From Pandoraea capi (GTDB lineage Bacteria; Pseudomonadota; Gammaproteobacteria; Burkholderiales; Burkholderiaceae), in contig NZ_CABPRV010000003.1 of assembly GCF_902459735.1 (NCBI RefSeq), positions 248,001 through 312,000 of the forward strand: 64,000 bases of DNA, in the 5' to 3' direction. Of the stretch, positions 24,896 to 33,934 are shown one piece after another (within the stretch, counting starts at the first letter, position 1; each line of letters begins with the position of its first letter). The notes under the pieces are model-generated. The model was not told the DNA's origin, did no database searches, and worked only from the letters and a program-made list of their open reading frames with translations. The translations under genes and the position numbers were made by a program.

Positions 24896-26973
24896 TGCCC
24901 GCAGCGTTGCTCAACGACCTGCGGGGTCGTCCCGAGATCGTCATTCTGATTTTGATGTCGTGCGTGATCGCCATGCTGGTGATCCCGCTGCCGACGTATC
25001 TGGTCGACTTTCTCATCGGCACCAACATCACGATCTCCGTGCTGCTCTTTCTCGGAGCGTTCCACATCGAGAGGATTCTGAACTTCTCGTCGTTTCCCTC
25101 GATGTTGCTCATCACCACGCTGTTCCGTCTCGCGTTGTCGATCAGCACCACGCGTCTGATCCTGATCGATGCGGACGCGGGCAAGATCATCGATTCGTTC
25201 GGACAGTTCGTGATCGGCGACAGTCTGGCCGTGGGCTTCGTGGTGTTCGCCATCGTGACCATCGTGCAGTTCATCGTGATTGCGAAGGGCTCGGAGCGCG
25301 TGGCGGAAGTGGCGGCGCGCTTCTCGCTCGACGGCATGCCGGGCAAACAGATGAGCATCGATGCCGACGTGAAAGCCGGCACGCTCGATAACGACGGCGC
25401 ACGCGAGCGGCGCAGTGTGCTGGAGCGCGAGAGCCAGTTGTACGGCTCGTTCGACGGCGCGATGAAGTTCGTGAAGGGCGATGCCATTGCGGGCATCGTC
25501 ATCATCTTCGTCAACCTGATCGGCGGCATCATCGTCGGCATGACGCAGCGGGGGATGGAGCTGAGCGGCGCGCTCACGACCTACACCACGCTCACCATCG
25601 GCGACGGACTCGTCGCGCAGATTCCGGCACTGCTGATCTCGGTCGCTGCGGGCTTCGTCGTCACGCGTGTGAATGGCGAGGCCGACAACATGGGCCGCAC
25701 GATCGTCAGCCAGTTGATGGGCAACCGCTTCGTGCTCGGTGCCACGGCGTTGCTCACGCTAGTGATCGGTACGCTGCCGGGGTTTCCGTTCCTGACATTC
25801 TCGCTGCTGTCCTGCCTGCTGGCGTTCGCATGCTATTTCGCCAAGCCGACGCCGCACGCGAAAGCGGGGGCAGCGGGCGCGTCCGGCAAGGCGGGCGCCA
25901 CCGATGCCTCCGGGAAAGCCCGGAAGCCGGGGGCGAAGGCCGACAATTCGCTGGCGTCGATCGACAACCTCGATAACGTCGCGCCGTCGACGGCGCCGCT
26001 GGCCATCATGCTGCCGTCGGCGCAGGTCGCGGCGTTCGAGGCGGCGACGTTCGCACAACGCGTGCGAAGTCAGTTCTTCACCGACTTCGGTGTGCATCTG
26101 CCAGACCTTCTGTTGCAGGGCTCTCCCACGCTGGATGACTCGCGCGCGGCGGTCTACATCAACGAAGTGCGCGCCGACGAGTTTGTCATCTTCTACGAGC
26201 GGGTGCGTATCGACGCCTACACCAGCGAGATCGCCTCGCTCGATTTCCAGCCGGTCTTCTCGGGGCCGGAGCGCGGTCGATGTGCATGGGTGACGCCCCA
26301 GCAGGGCGAGACCCTCAAGGCAATGGGGCACGTCACGCACCTGCCCGCCGACGAGCTCTACCAGAGTCTGGCGGTGCTGCTCACGCGTCACGCCAACGAG
26401 TTTTTCGGCATTCAGGAAACGAAGAAAATGCTCGACCTCGTCGAGCAGCACTATCCCGATCTGGTCAAGGAAGTGCTGCGGCATGTGGCGTTGCAGCGTG
26501 TCTCGGAGATTCTTCAGCGTCTGGTGACGGAGCGCATTTCCGTGCGCAACATGAAGCTCGTGATGGAGGTGCTCGCCATGTGGGCGCCGCGCGAGAAGGA
26601 CGTACTCAATCTCGTCGAGCACGTGCGTGGCGCGCTCGGTCGCTACATCTGCAACAAGTTCCTGCGCAATGGCGAGTTGCGCGTCGTCATGCTGTCGGCG
26701 GAAGTGGAGGAGAGCGTGCGGCGCTCGATTCGTCAGACAGCGGGCGGCGCCTTCGTGAACATGGACCCGAAGGATGCGGAGACGCTGCTCGACCGTGTGG
26801 CGCTGGCGCTGGACAGCTCCGGGCGGGCTCACAAGGACATCGTGCTGCTGGCATCCGTGGACGTTCGACGGTTCGTGAAGAAGCTGGCGGAGACGCGCTT
26901 TCGCGATCTGGAAGTGCTGTCGTTCGGCGAGCTGGTCGACGGCGTATCCGTCAACGTCATCAGCACGATCTGA
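24895..26973 (+). CDS. sctV: T3SS export gate protein SctV (InvA family)
   Basis: 692 residues. About eight N-terminal membrane helices are interrupted by the conserved FHIPEP-type loop (RFSLDGMPGKQMSIDADVKAG), followed by the cytoplasmic domain that forms the nonameric ring. Between the two (residues about 320-355) there is a low-complexity Gly/Ala/Lys linker (AKAGAAGASGKAGATDASG) that looks longer than usual. It selects substrates and couples export to the proton motive force. Confidence 0.97.
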   Translation: MPAALLNDLRGRPEIVILILMSCVIAMLVIPLPTYLVDFLIGTNITISVLLFLGAFHIERILNFSSFPSMLLITTLFRLALSISTTRLILIDADAGKIIDSFGQFVIGDSLAVGFVVFAIVTIVQFIVIAKGSERVAEVAARFSLDGMPGKQMSIDADVKAGTLDNDGARERRSVLERESQLYGSFDGAMKFVKGDAIAGIVIIFVNLIGGIIVGMTQRGMELSGALTTYTTLTIGDGLVAQIPALLISVAAGFVVTRVNGEADNMGRTIVSQLMGNRFVLGATALLTLVIGTLPGFPFLTFSLLSCLLAFACYFAKPTPHAKAGAAGASGKAGATDASGKARKPGAKADNSLASIDNLDNVAPSTAPLAIMLPSAQVAAFEAATFAQRVRSQFFTDFGVHLPDLLLQGSPTLDDSRAAVYINEVRADEFVIFYERVRIDAYTSEIASLDFQPVFSGPERGRCAWVTPQQGETLKAMGHVTHLPADELYQSLAVLLTRHANEFFGIQETKKMLDLVEQHYPDLVKEVLRHVALQRVSEILQRLVTERISVRNMKLVMEVLAMWAPREKDVLNLVEHVRGALGRYICNKFLRNGELRVVMLSAEVEESVRRSIRQTAGGAFVNMDPKDAETLLDRVALALDSSGRAHKDIVLLASVDVRRFVKKLAETRFRDLEVLSFGELVDGVSVNVISTI

Positions 26974-26985
26974 GGCGGGCGACGC

Positions 26986-28335
26986 ATGCCTGAGGGGAAA
27001 CCATCAATGGATCAACCGCCGCTCGTCAGACAACTGTCGCTGATCTCGCGCATTGCCGGGCATACGGCCGAGGCGTGCATTCCCGGTGTGGCGATCGGTG
27101 AGATCTGCGAGATTCGCCGTACGTGGCGCGAACCCGAAGTCGTGGGGCAGGCGCAGGTCATCGCGGTGCACGACGACCGCGCGATTCTCAGTCTGTTCGC
27201 CGCGACGCAGGGTTTGTCGTGCGACTCGGCGTTGTTGCCCACGGGACGGCAGGCGACCTGCCGTCCGAACGATGCATGGCGCGGGGCGGTGCTCGATGCC
27301 AGCGGCGGCATCGTCGACCGTATCGATGACGGTGACGTCACCACGTCGGGTCCGGCGAGTCTGACGGGTCAGACGAGTTCGACGGCGGTCGAGCGCGCGC
27401 TGCTCGCCCCGGCACTGCCTTACGAACATCGTGTGGGGGTGGCCGAGGGGCTGCATACCGGCCTGCGCGCCATCGATGCGCTCATGCCGTGCGGTATCGG
27501 GCAGCGCGTGGGCATCTTCGCCCCGGCAGGTTGCGGCAAGACATCGTTCCTCAGTGCGTTGATGGCGGGGGTCGAGGTGGACACGACCGTCATTGCGCTG
27601 ATTGGCGAGCGCGGGCGCGAAGTGGTCGAAATCGTCGACGAGTTGCGCGCGTCGCCCGGGGCCAATCGCTGCGTCGTGATCTTTGCGACGTCGGACGCCC
27701 CGGCGGTCACGCGTCGCAACGCGGCCTTGCTGGCCACGACCGTGGCCGAGCACTTCCGCGATCAGGGACATCGCGTGGCGTTGTTCGTCGACTCGCTCAC
27801 GCGTTACGTGCGCGCCTGCCGCGATCTTGCGCTGGCGACCGGCGAGCTGCCGATGCGCGCGGGCGTGCCGGCGTCGGTGTACACCAGCCTGCCGCAACTG
27901 CTGGAGCGCGCGGGCGCGTCGAAGCGCGGCAGCATCACCGCGTTCTACACCGTGCTCATGGAAGACGAAGAGATGCCCGATCCGATGGTCGAGGAGATCC
28001 GCTCGATCCTCGACGGGCACATCCATCTGAGTGCGCAACTGGCGCACCGCAGCCACTACCCGGCCATCGACGTGCTGCGCAGCGTGAGCCGGGTGGCGAC
28101 ACGCGTCGCGACAGCGGATCACATCCGTGCGGCCGGTCGGTTACGTGCGTGGCTGGCACGTCTGGAAGCGTTGCAGACGCTCGTCGATCTGGGGGAGTAC
28201 CGCCCCGGTGTGAACGCGCAGGACGACGAGGCGATGGATGCCAGGCCGCGTATCGAAGCGTTCCTGCAACAGGGCAAGGGCGAGTGGTCGTCCGCCGACG
28301 AGACGCTGGGGAAGCTGTATGAAATCGTGGGCTGA
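26986..28335 (+). CDS. sctN: T3SS ATPase SctN
   Basis: 449 residues of the F1-type secretion ATPase. Walker A is GIFAPAGCGKT (176-186). Walker B follows as VALFVDSLTRY, and the ATP-synthase signature is SVYTSLPQLLERAG. It unfolds substrates and strips chaperones. The order sctV-sctN lacks the small InvB-type chaperone gene found between them in Salmonella. An alternative start is ATG 27007. The stop lies inside sctO (17-nt overlap). Confidence 0.97.
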   Translation: MPEGKPSMDQPPLVRQLSLISRIAGHTAEACIPGVAIGEICEIRRTWREPEVVGQAQVIAVHDDRAILSLFAATQGLSCDSALLPTGRQATCRPNDAWRGAVLDASGGIVDRIDDGDVTTSGPASLTGQTSSTAVERALLAPALPYEHRVGVAEGLHTGLRAIDALMPCGIGQRVGIFAPAGCGKTSFLSALMAGVEVDTTVIALIGERGREVVEIVDELRASPGANRCVVIFATSDAPAVTRRNAALLATTVAEHFRDQGHRVALFVDSLTRYVRACRDLALATGELPMRAGVPASVYTSLPQLLERAGASKRGSITAFYTVLMEDEEMPDPMVEEIRSILDGHIHLSAQLAHRSHYPAIDVLRSVSRVATRVATADHIRAAGRLRAWLARLEALQTLVDLGEYRPGVNAQDDEAMDARPRIEAFLQQGKGEWSSADETLGKLYEIVG

Positions 28336-28774
28336 CGCGCGACGCTTCGGTCGGGGGGCACTGGAGATGAAGCAGATGCAGGAGCGCGAGTTGCAGGACA
28401 TCTCGATGCGGGACGCGGAACTCGCCCAAAAGCACGGCGAACTCGAAGGGCAGCGTAACGCCATCCTCACGTTGATCGCTTCTTCGAAGCCCTCGCAACT
28501 CGAATCCGATATGAGGGGTATACGGGGCGGCATGCGCACGACGGCCATGCTGCGCCAGCAGGTGCGCGACATCGAAGTGAAGATGTCGACGCTCGCGGAG
28601 TCGCGCGAGCAGCTTGAGACCGATCGAGAACTTACCGAAGCCGAGTGGCGACGCTGGTGGCGAAAGGAAACCAAGTACGCGCGCCTGAGTAAAACGTTGC
28701 GCCGGGACGCTCACAAGCGTCAGGTGCATGTCGAGTACACAGAACTTGAGGAGCGTCAGTCATGGAGCCCATGA
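28319..28774 (+). CDS. sctO: T3SS stalk protein SctO (InvI/SpaM family)
   Basis: 151 residues, almost entirely charged alpha-helical coiled coil (MKQMQERELQDISMRDAEL, REQLETDRELTEAEWRRWWR), the form expected of the central stalk between SctN and SctV. The identification is from size, coiled-coil character and position between sctN and sctP. The ATG at 28319 lies inside the end of sctN; the stop overlaps sctP by 13 nt. Confidence 0.85.
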   Translation: MKSWADARRFGRGALEMKQMQERELQDISMRDAELAQKHGELEGQRNAILTLIASSKPSQLESDMRGIRGGMRTTAMLRQQVRDIEVKMSTLAESREQLETDRELTEAEWRRWWRKETKYARLSKTLRRDAHKRQVHVEYTELEERQSWSP

Positions 28775-29877
28775 TCGGAGCGTGGATGTACGCCAGACCG
28801 GTGAGCCCGACGGAGGACGACGCGCAGCCGTCCAACGACAAATCGCTCGAAGATCGACTCGATGGCGAACTTCGCCGACGTCGATCGGACCGACGCGAGC
28901 GCGACGCGAGTCCCGGTGGCGCGCCGGTCGGGCTGACGCCGATCCCGCCTGTGCCGCCGGAACCGACGCGTCCGGTAGCCGGACACGGGAAGGGGCCACC
29001 GGAGGAAGACGCGCATATGGTCTCGACGGCACGCGATGCCGACGATGCGCAACGCGCCGGGCGCCATCGCCGCGCCAACGTCGATGGTGCCGTCAGGCAA
29101 GCGTTCGCTGCGGCGCAGATCGCAGTGCAGCGTCTGGCGAAGACGTCTACGGATGGGCGCGAGATCTTCGCCTTTCAAGGTGTGCAGGACAGTGTGAGCA
29201 ATGCGGCCACGACCGCTGCCGTCGATACCAAAGACATCGCCCGTACCCCCGCGAGACAAGACGTACCTACGGCGCGCGACGCCATCACGCCGGCGGTGAC
29301 CCGACCCGACGGGGCGAGTGCGTTGTCGCACCGCCCTGCAAATCACGCGGGGGAGCCGGGACGGCCGCAGGCAGATGTCGTCTCCATGCCCGCAGAGGCC
29401 GCAGCGGTGTCGAATGGCAGCGCGCGACGACAAACACGGCGCGGCGCTGCCGATGGCGAGCCATCGGGCGCACTTGCGCACGCGTCGGCGTCGCATCGCC
29501 CTTTGCAGGCGAGCGCTGTGCCGTCATCGCAAGCCCCGCCGCCGAGAACGCCGGGATCGGGCGCACATGGGCAGGCAGCCGGTGCCGCCGCGCAGGTGCC
29601 GGTGCGCGGCGACAGCATGCGCTACGCGTTCGGGAGTTGGGGCAAAGGGCATTTCGTCAATGTGCAGGTGGTACAGGTGGACGGACGAAGCGGGTTCGTG
29701 CTGGGGGCGTCCGACGCGATGGTGCAACGTCGTCTTGCCTCGGCGTTGCCGGCGAGCGGGGCTGTCGGGTCGTCAGGCGCCTCAGGCGATTCAGACAGTC
29801 CCGAAAAGATGAGCGTGCGCATCGTCGAAGCCCTGCCGCATTCGGACGACATGCGCGACGAGGAGTCGGAATGCTGA
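28762..29877 (+). CDS. sctP: T3SS needle-length/substrate-switch regulator SctP (InvJ/SpaN family)
   Basis: 371 residues, mostly disordered and rich in Pro, Ala, Ser and Arg, as in other SctP proteins. The C-terminal part after residue 285 (MRYAFGSWGKGHFVNVQVVQ) is ordered and resembles the T3S4 switch domain of SpaN. It measures needle length and triggers SctU-dependent switching. GAGGAG upstream supports the start. Identification depends largely on position between sctO and sctQ. The stop overlaps sctQ by 7 nt. Confidence 0.8.
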   Translation: MEPMIGAWMYARPVSPTEDDAQPSNDKSLEDRLDGELRRRRSDRRERDASPGGAPVGLTPIPPVPPEPTRPVAGHGKGPPEEDAHMVSTARDADDAQRAGRHRRANVDGAVRQAFAAAQIAVQRLAKTSTDGREIFAFQGVQDSVSNAATTAAVDTKDIARTPARQDVPTARDAITPAVTRPDGASALSHRPANHAGEPGRPQADVVSMPAEAAAVSNGSARRQTRRGAADGEPSGALAHASASHRPLQASAVPSSQAPPPRTPGSGAHGQAAGAAAQVPVRGDSMRYAFGSWGKGHFVNVQVVQVDGRSGFVLGASDAMVQRRLASALPASGAVGSSGASGDSDSPEKMSVRIVEALPHSDDMRDEESEC

Positions 29878-30887
29878 AACTGCGGCGTATCGACGAAGAC
29901 CTGGCGCGTCTCGATGCCGCCGCCGAGGCGTGGCGCGCCCGGGGTTGGCAGGCGACGCTCGAACATCTGCCGCGCATGGGTTCCTGGATGCGGGTGCAGG
30001 ACACGGCGCGCACCTGGCAGGGATGGGTCGAACCGGGGATGTGGCTTGAAGGCGTGGCACACGAACTCGCGTCGCTCGCGTGCTGTGCGGATTCGGAGCA
30101 ACTTGCGGCCCGTTTGTTCGCCGTCACGGCAAACCCGCTGAATCTGCCGATGCCGGAACTTCGTTACGACATTCTCGACGTGGGGGCGCCGGTCGACGGC
30201 AGCGCGCTGCCCGACGTCAGGCTGCTGCGGGTGCGGGCAGCCGAATGCCCCGTCTGGCTCGCACGTGTGCCCGACGTCAATGCCGGGCTACCGCTGGATC
30301 TGTGCGGCGTGCGGTTCCCGCTCGACGTAGAGGTCGGCCGCAGCCGCGCGCGCCTTTCGACGCTGCGTCAAGTGCGGCGCGGCGACGTGCTGATCGTGCG
30401 CGATGCACAGCGTCGGCTGAGTTGCGCGGGCCGGATCATCGGCGGTTATCAACAGGAAGAGGGAAGCGCGATGCTGGAAACCTATTTGCATGACGATATC
30501 GATGACATGGCGCCGGGCGGCGGGCCGACCTATGACGACGCGGCCTACGGCGGTCATGACCAGCAAGTGCAACCTGCGCTCGCGCTGCCCTTCGAGCAAC
30601 TGCCGGTCGAACTGGTGTTTGTGCTGCAACGGCAACGCATGACGCTCGCCGAACTCCAGCAACTTGGCCGCACCCGTACGTTCGCTTTGCCAGCCGGCGC
30701 GGAGCAGCGAGTGGAGGTGCGGGTCAACGACACGTTGCTCGCGCGTGGTGAACTCGTGCAGCTCGACGGGCGGCTCGGCGTCGAGATCTCCGAGTGGCTG
30801 ATGGCGTCGAACGACCTGCGCCGCCTGGACGACACGAGTGCCGCCGATGGCGCACGCGCCATGATGGACCCGCGCCATGTGGAGTGA
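29871..30887 (+). CDS. sctQ: T3SS sorting-platform/C-ring protein SctQ
   Basis: 338 residues with two C-terminal SPOA domains: the first around 145-200 (FPLDVEVGRSRARLSTLRQV), the second around 245-330 (QLPVELVFVLQRQRMTLAELQQLG to LVQLDGRLGVEISEWL). It forms the cytoplasmic pods that bind chaperone-effector complexes. An internal ATG with a strong ribosome binding site at residue 201 could produce a separate C-terminal isoform, as reported for Salmonella spaO. The end overlaps sctR by 11 nt. Confidence 0.93.
   Translation: MLKLRRIDEDLARLDAAAEAWRARGWQATLEHLPRMGSWMRVQDTARTWQGWVEPGMWLEGVAHELASLACCADSEQLAARLFAVTANPLNLPMPELRYDILDVGAPVDGSALPDVRLLRVRAAECPVWLARVPDVNAGLPLDLCGVRFPLDVEVGRSRARLSTLRQVRRGDVLIVRDAQRRLSCAGRIIGGYQQEEGSAMLETYLHDDIDDMAPGGGPTYDDAAYGGHDQQVQPALALPFEQLPVELVFVLQRQRMTLAELQQLGRTRTFALPAGAEQRVEVRVNDTLLARGELVQLDGRLGVEISEWLMASNDLRRLDDTSAADGARAMMDPRHVE
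30451..30473 (+). promoter_or_regulatory. Internal ribosome binding site and start for a short SctQ isoform
   Basis: AGGAAGAGGGAAG precedes an in-frame ATG at 30471. Initiation there would give a 138-residue SctQ-C containing the second SPOA domain. Salmonella SpaO has an internal start at nearly the same residue number (203). Confidence 0.55.
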
Positions 30888-31521
30888 CGTGCCGGCCATC
30901 GGCGTACTGAGCTTCTTTACGTTATTGCCGTTTCTGATCGCGTCGGGGACTTGCTTCGTCAAGTTCTCCATCGTCTTCGTGATGGTGCGTAACGCGCTCG
31001 GTCTGCAACAGGTGCCGAGCAACATGACGCTGAACGGCGCGGCGTTGCTCATCTCCATTTTCGTGATGCTGCCGGTCGCCACAGCGGTGCTCGATGCCTA
31101 TCAGGCGAACCCCGTCAATTTCTCCGATCCGAACTCGGTGCGGCGCTTTCTCGACGACGGCCTCAGCCCCTATCGCGACTACCTGCTGAAGTACGCCGAC
31201 CCGCAACTCACGCAGTTCTTCGCCCGTCAGGAAATGAGCCGGGACGGTGCGGACGTACCGATCGATGCGTCGGCGCCGTCGATCTTCGCGTTGTTGCCCG
31301 CCTACGCGCTCACCGAGATCAAGAGCGCTTTCACCATCGGCTTCTACCTTTATCTGCCATTCGTGGTGGTCGATCTGGTGGTCTCTAGCGTGCTGCTCTC
31401 GCTGGGCATGATGATGATGAGTCCGGTAACGATCTCGGTGCCCATCAAGCTGATTCTTTTCGTGGCGATGGACGGCTGGTCGCTGCTGTCGCAGGGGCTG
31501 GTTCGCCAGTATCTGCCGTGA
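30877..31521 (+). CDS. sctR: T3SS export gate protein SctR (SpaP family)
   Basis: 214 residues with four hydrophobic helices and the hallmark TCFVKFSIVFVMVRNALGLQQVPSN. The FliP-type C-terminus (FLYLPFVVVDLVVSSVLLSLGMMMMSPVTIS) is also present. It assembles with SctS and SctT into the helical export gate. The start overlaps the end of sctQ by 11 nt. Confidence 0.97.
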   Translation: MWSDVPAIGVLSFFTLLPFLIASGTCFVKFSIVFVMVRNALGLQQVPSNMTLNGAALLISIFVMLPVATAVLDAYQANPVNFSDPNSVRRFLDDGLSPYRDYLLKYADPQLTQFFARQEMSRDGADVPIDASAPSIFALLPAYALTEIKSAFTIGFYLYLPFVVVDLVVSSVLLSLGMMMMSPVTISVPIKLILFVAMDGWSLLSQGLVRQYLP

Positions 31522-31533
31522 GGACACTACGGC

Positions 31534-31797
31534 ATGGATAACCTCATCTTCGCGGGCAATCGCGCCCTCTATCTCGTGCTGATTCTGTCGGCCGGGCCGG
31601 TCGCCGTGGCGACGCTCGTCGGCGTGACCGTGGGTCTGCTTCAGACCGTGACACAGGTGCAGGAGCAGACGTTGCCGTTCGGCCTGAAGCTACTCGCCGT
31701 ATCGATGAGTCTGTTCCTGCTCGCCGACTGGTATGGCGAGACGCTGGTGGCCTTCGGTGCGTCGATGATGCAACTCGCCATGACGGGCAAGTCCTGA
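31534..31797 (+). CDS. sctS: T3SS export gate protein SctS (SpaQ family)
   Basis: 87 residues forming two membrane helices (RALYLVLILSAGPVAVATLVG, LLAVSMSLFLLADWYGE) with the conserved QTVTQVQEQTLPFGLKL loop of FliQ/SpaQ proteins. It packs around SctR-SctT in the export gate. It lies 12 nt after sctR and 1 nt before sctT. Confidence 0.97.
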   Translation: MDNLIFAGNRALYLVLILSAGPVAVATLVGVTVGLLQTVTQVQEQTLPFGLKLLAVSMSLFLLADWYGETLVAFGASMMQLAMTGKS

Positions 31798-31798
31798 G

Positions 31799-32575
31799 AT
31801 GGATCTGACGCTCGTCTTCGAGCACCACGACGGGATTCTGGCCACGGCGATTGCCTACGCGCGTGTGGCGCCGACGGTGTTTCTGCTGCCGATACTCAAC
31901 GGGAACGTGCTGGCCGGCGTGGTGCGCACCGTGGTTTCGATGTGGATCGCCGTGGGGGTCTGGCCCTACCCCTACGGTGCACCGCTCGCGCTCGACGTGC
32001 CGGTGTGGGGAGTGCTGCTGCGCGAGGCGTGCGTCGGCCTGCTGATCGCCGTGGCCGTCGCCTTTCCGTTCTGGGTGTTCCACGCGCTGGGCGCGTATAT
32101 CGACAATCAGCGCGGCGCCACGCTCAGCAGCGTGATCGACCCGGCGAACGGCATCGATACGTCGGAGCTGGCCGGGTTCTTTCAGTGGTTCGGCGCCGTG
32201 ATCTACCTGCACCTCGGAGGCATGCGCCTGCTGCTCGAAGTCCTCGCGAGCAGCTATCGCGTATGCGAGCCGTTCGCCGGATGCACGTTGTCTGCTGCAC
32301 GCGTGCATGGGCTTCTGGATGCGCTGGTCGGCCACGCGATTGCGCTGTCGGCGCCGGTCGTCGCGGCGCTGTTCCTGTCCGAACTGGTGCTGGGTCTGCT
32401 CTCGCGCTTCGCACCACAGGTCAATGCGTTTGCCTTGTCGCTCACGATCAAGAGCCTGATCGCGTTCACGATCCTGCTGATCTATTTCTCGGCGACATTG
32501 CCGGACGCACTGGTCGCACGCTTCATGCGCCCCGAAGACGTCGTGCGCTGGCTCTCGCCGGTGGTGGGGTCATAG
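31799..32575 (+). CDS. sctT: T3SS export gate protein SctT (SpaR family)
   Basis: 258 residues with about six membrane spans, including YARVAPTVFLLPILNGN and DNQRGATLSSVIDP, both characteristic of FliR/SpaR proteins. It caps the SctR5-S4-T1 export gate. It sits between sctS and sctU with short spacers, as in SPI-1. Confidence 0.96.
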   Translation: MDLTLVFEHHDGILATAIAYARVAPTVFLLPILNGNVLAGVVRTVVSMWIAVGVWPYPYGAPLALDVPVWGVLLREACVGLLIAVAVAFPFWVFHALGAYIDNQRGATLSSVIDPANGIDTSELAGFFQWFGAVIYLHLGGMRLLLEVLASSYRVCEPFAGCTLSAARVHGLLDALVGHAIALSAPVVAALFLSELVLGLLSRFAPQVNAFALSLTIKSLIAFTILLIYFSATLPDALVARFMRPEDVVRWLSPVVGS

Positions 32576-32579
32576 CGGC

Positions 32580-33782
32580 ATGGGTGAGAAGACAGAGAAG
32601 CCGACACAGAAGCGGCTTCGCGACGCAGCGAAGAAAGGGCAATCGTTCAAGAGCAAAGAGCTGACGATGGTCACGCTCGTGTTCGTCGGCCTGATTTACG
32701 CGTTCTCGACCGACCCGCTGATCTGGCTGATGCAGGAATACCGCCAGGTGCTCGCAGACGGTCAGTTCGCCAATCCGCAGGCCTTCGCTGTCAGGTTGTT
32801 CAAACACGGGCTGGAGGCATTCCTGCCTGTGCTGCTCGTGTGCATCGTGGCGGCTGTGTTGCCCACGCTGCTTCAGACCGGTTTCGTCTGGGCGAGTCAG
32901 GCGCTCAAGCTCAATCTGGGGGCGGTGAATCCGATGCAAGGGGCGAAGCGCATCTTCAGCATGCGAACGCTCAAGGACTCGATCAAATCGGTGCTCTATC
33001 TGCTCAGCTTCGGCGCGATCGTCGTGGCGCTCTGGAGCAGCGCGAAGGGACTCCTGTTTGCGCAGATTCACATGAGCCCGGCCGGCGTCGGGGCCGCCTG
33101 GGTCGAACTCGTGATGAAACTGATATGGATCGCGCTGGTGTGCGTGGTACCGATAGCCGTGCTCGATGCGATGGTGGAGTTCTGGCTCTTCATGCGCGAG
33201 CAGCGCATGGAGCGGCACGAAGTCAAGCGTGAGCAAAAGGACTCTGACGGCAATCCCGAGATCAAGCAGAAGCGTCGCACGCTGCACTCCGAGTTGCTCT
33301 CGGAAGCCGTGAAGTCCGATGTGCGGGATTCGCGGCTGATCATCGCCAACCCGACGCACATCGCCGTGGGCATCTACTTCCGGCCCGACATCGTCGCGCT
33401 ACCGTTCATCTCGGTCATGGAGACGAACGCACGGGCGCTCGCCGTGCGTCGATACGCGCAGTCGCAGGGCGTGCCGGTCATCGGCGACGTGGCCCTCGCG
33501 CGTCGCCTGTACCGCACCCATCGGCGCTACACCTTTGTCTCGATCGAGGAGATCGACGCCATCATGCGGCTGCTCGTCTGGCTGGAAGACGTCGAGCGGG
33601 CAGGGATGCACGACGAGAGCGAAATTGAGGAAAAAACTGAAGAAGCGGAAGACGCGAGCAAGGAATTGCCCCATTCCGCAGGGTCTTCGGCGCGCGACGC
33701 CGTGAGCCAGGATGAAGCCCCGGCTGGTGGGCCGCCCAGCCCGGTCGGCCCCCTCATGAATCATAGGGGCCGATGGCGATGA
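32580..33782 (+). CDS. sctU: T3SS autoprotease and switch protein SctU (SpaS family)
   Basis: 400 residues. It begins MGEKTEKPTQKRLRDAAKKG, has four membrane helices to about residue 200, then the cytoplasmic domain with the autocleavage motif NPTH (residues 257-260). The C-terminal tail of about 55 residues after the usual end is acidic and Ser/Pro-rich (EIEEKTEEAEDASKE) and makes the protein longer than SpaS (about 356). It switches the machine from early to late substrates. It is the last gene of the apparatus run. Confidence 0.96.
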   Translation: MGEKTEKPTQKRLRDAAKKGQSFKSKELTMVTLVFVGLIYAFSTDPLIWLMQEYRQVLADGQFANPQAFAVRLFKHGLEAFLPVLLVCIVAAVLPTLLQTGFVWASQALKLNLGAVNPMQGAKRIFSMRTLKDSIKSVLYLLSFGAIVVALWSSAKGLLFAQIHMSPAGVGAAWVELVMKLIWIALVCVVPIAVLDAMVEFWLFMREQRMERHEVKREQKDSDGNPEIKQKRRTLHSELLSEAVKSDVRDSRLIIANPTHIAVGIYFRPDIVALPFISVMETNARALAVRRYAQSQGVPVIGDVALARRLYRTHRRYTFVSIEEIDAIMRLLVWLEDVERAGMHDESEIEEKTEEAEDASKELPHSAGSSARDAVSQDEAPAGGPPSPVGPLMNHRGRWR

Positions 33783-33802
33783 AATTCCATGATGGACACG
33801 GC

Positions 33803-33839
33803 GTTCTATAGAACACTTTTTGGAAGTCTCCCAAAGAGT
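33803..33839. promoter_or_regulatory. Palindrome and adjacent stem-loop between sctU and the translocator operon
   Basis: GTTCTATAGAAC at 33803-33814 is a perfect 12-bp palindrome. It is directly followed by ACTTTTTGG (33815-33823) and CCAAAGAGT (33831-33839), a 9-bp stem with one G-U pair. The surroundings are AT-richer than the genes. It may be an operator for the translocator/chaperone operon, with the stem ending sctU transcription. Confidence 0.4.
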
Positions 33840-33934
33840 GCATTGCTTAAATGCTAGTTACGGGATGCCAGCGATGGCGGCAAGCGACGCGAGGTAGCCC
33901 CGGCCTTCATGAACACAGACCACCAGGAGGAGCG

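Noticed and set aside
28728-29870. Possible N-terminal extension of SctQ
   Set aside because: The frame is open, but it is out of frame with sctP, which occupies this stretch. The SctQ start at 29871 has the expected length and overlap.
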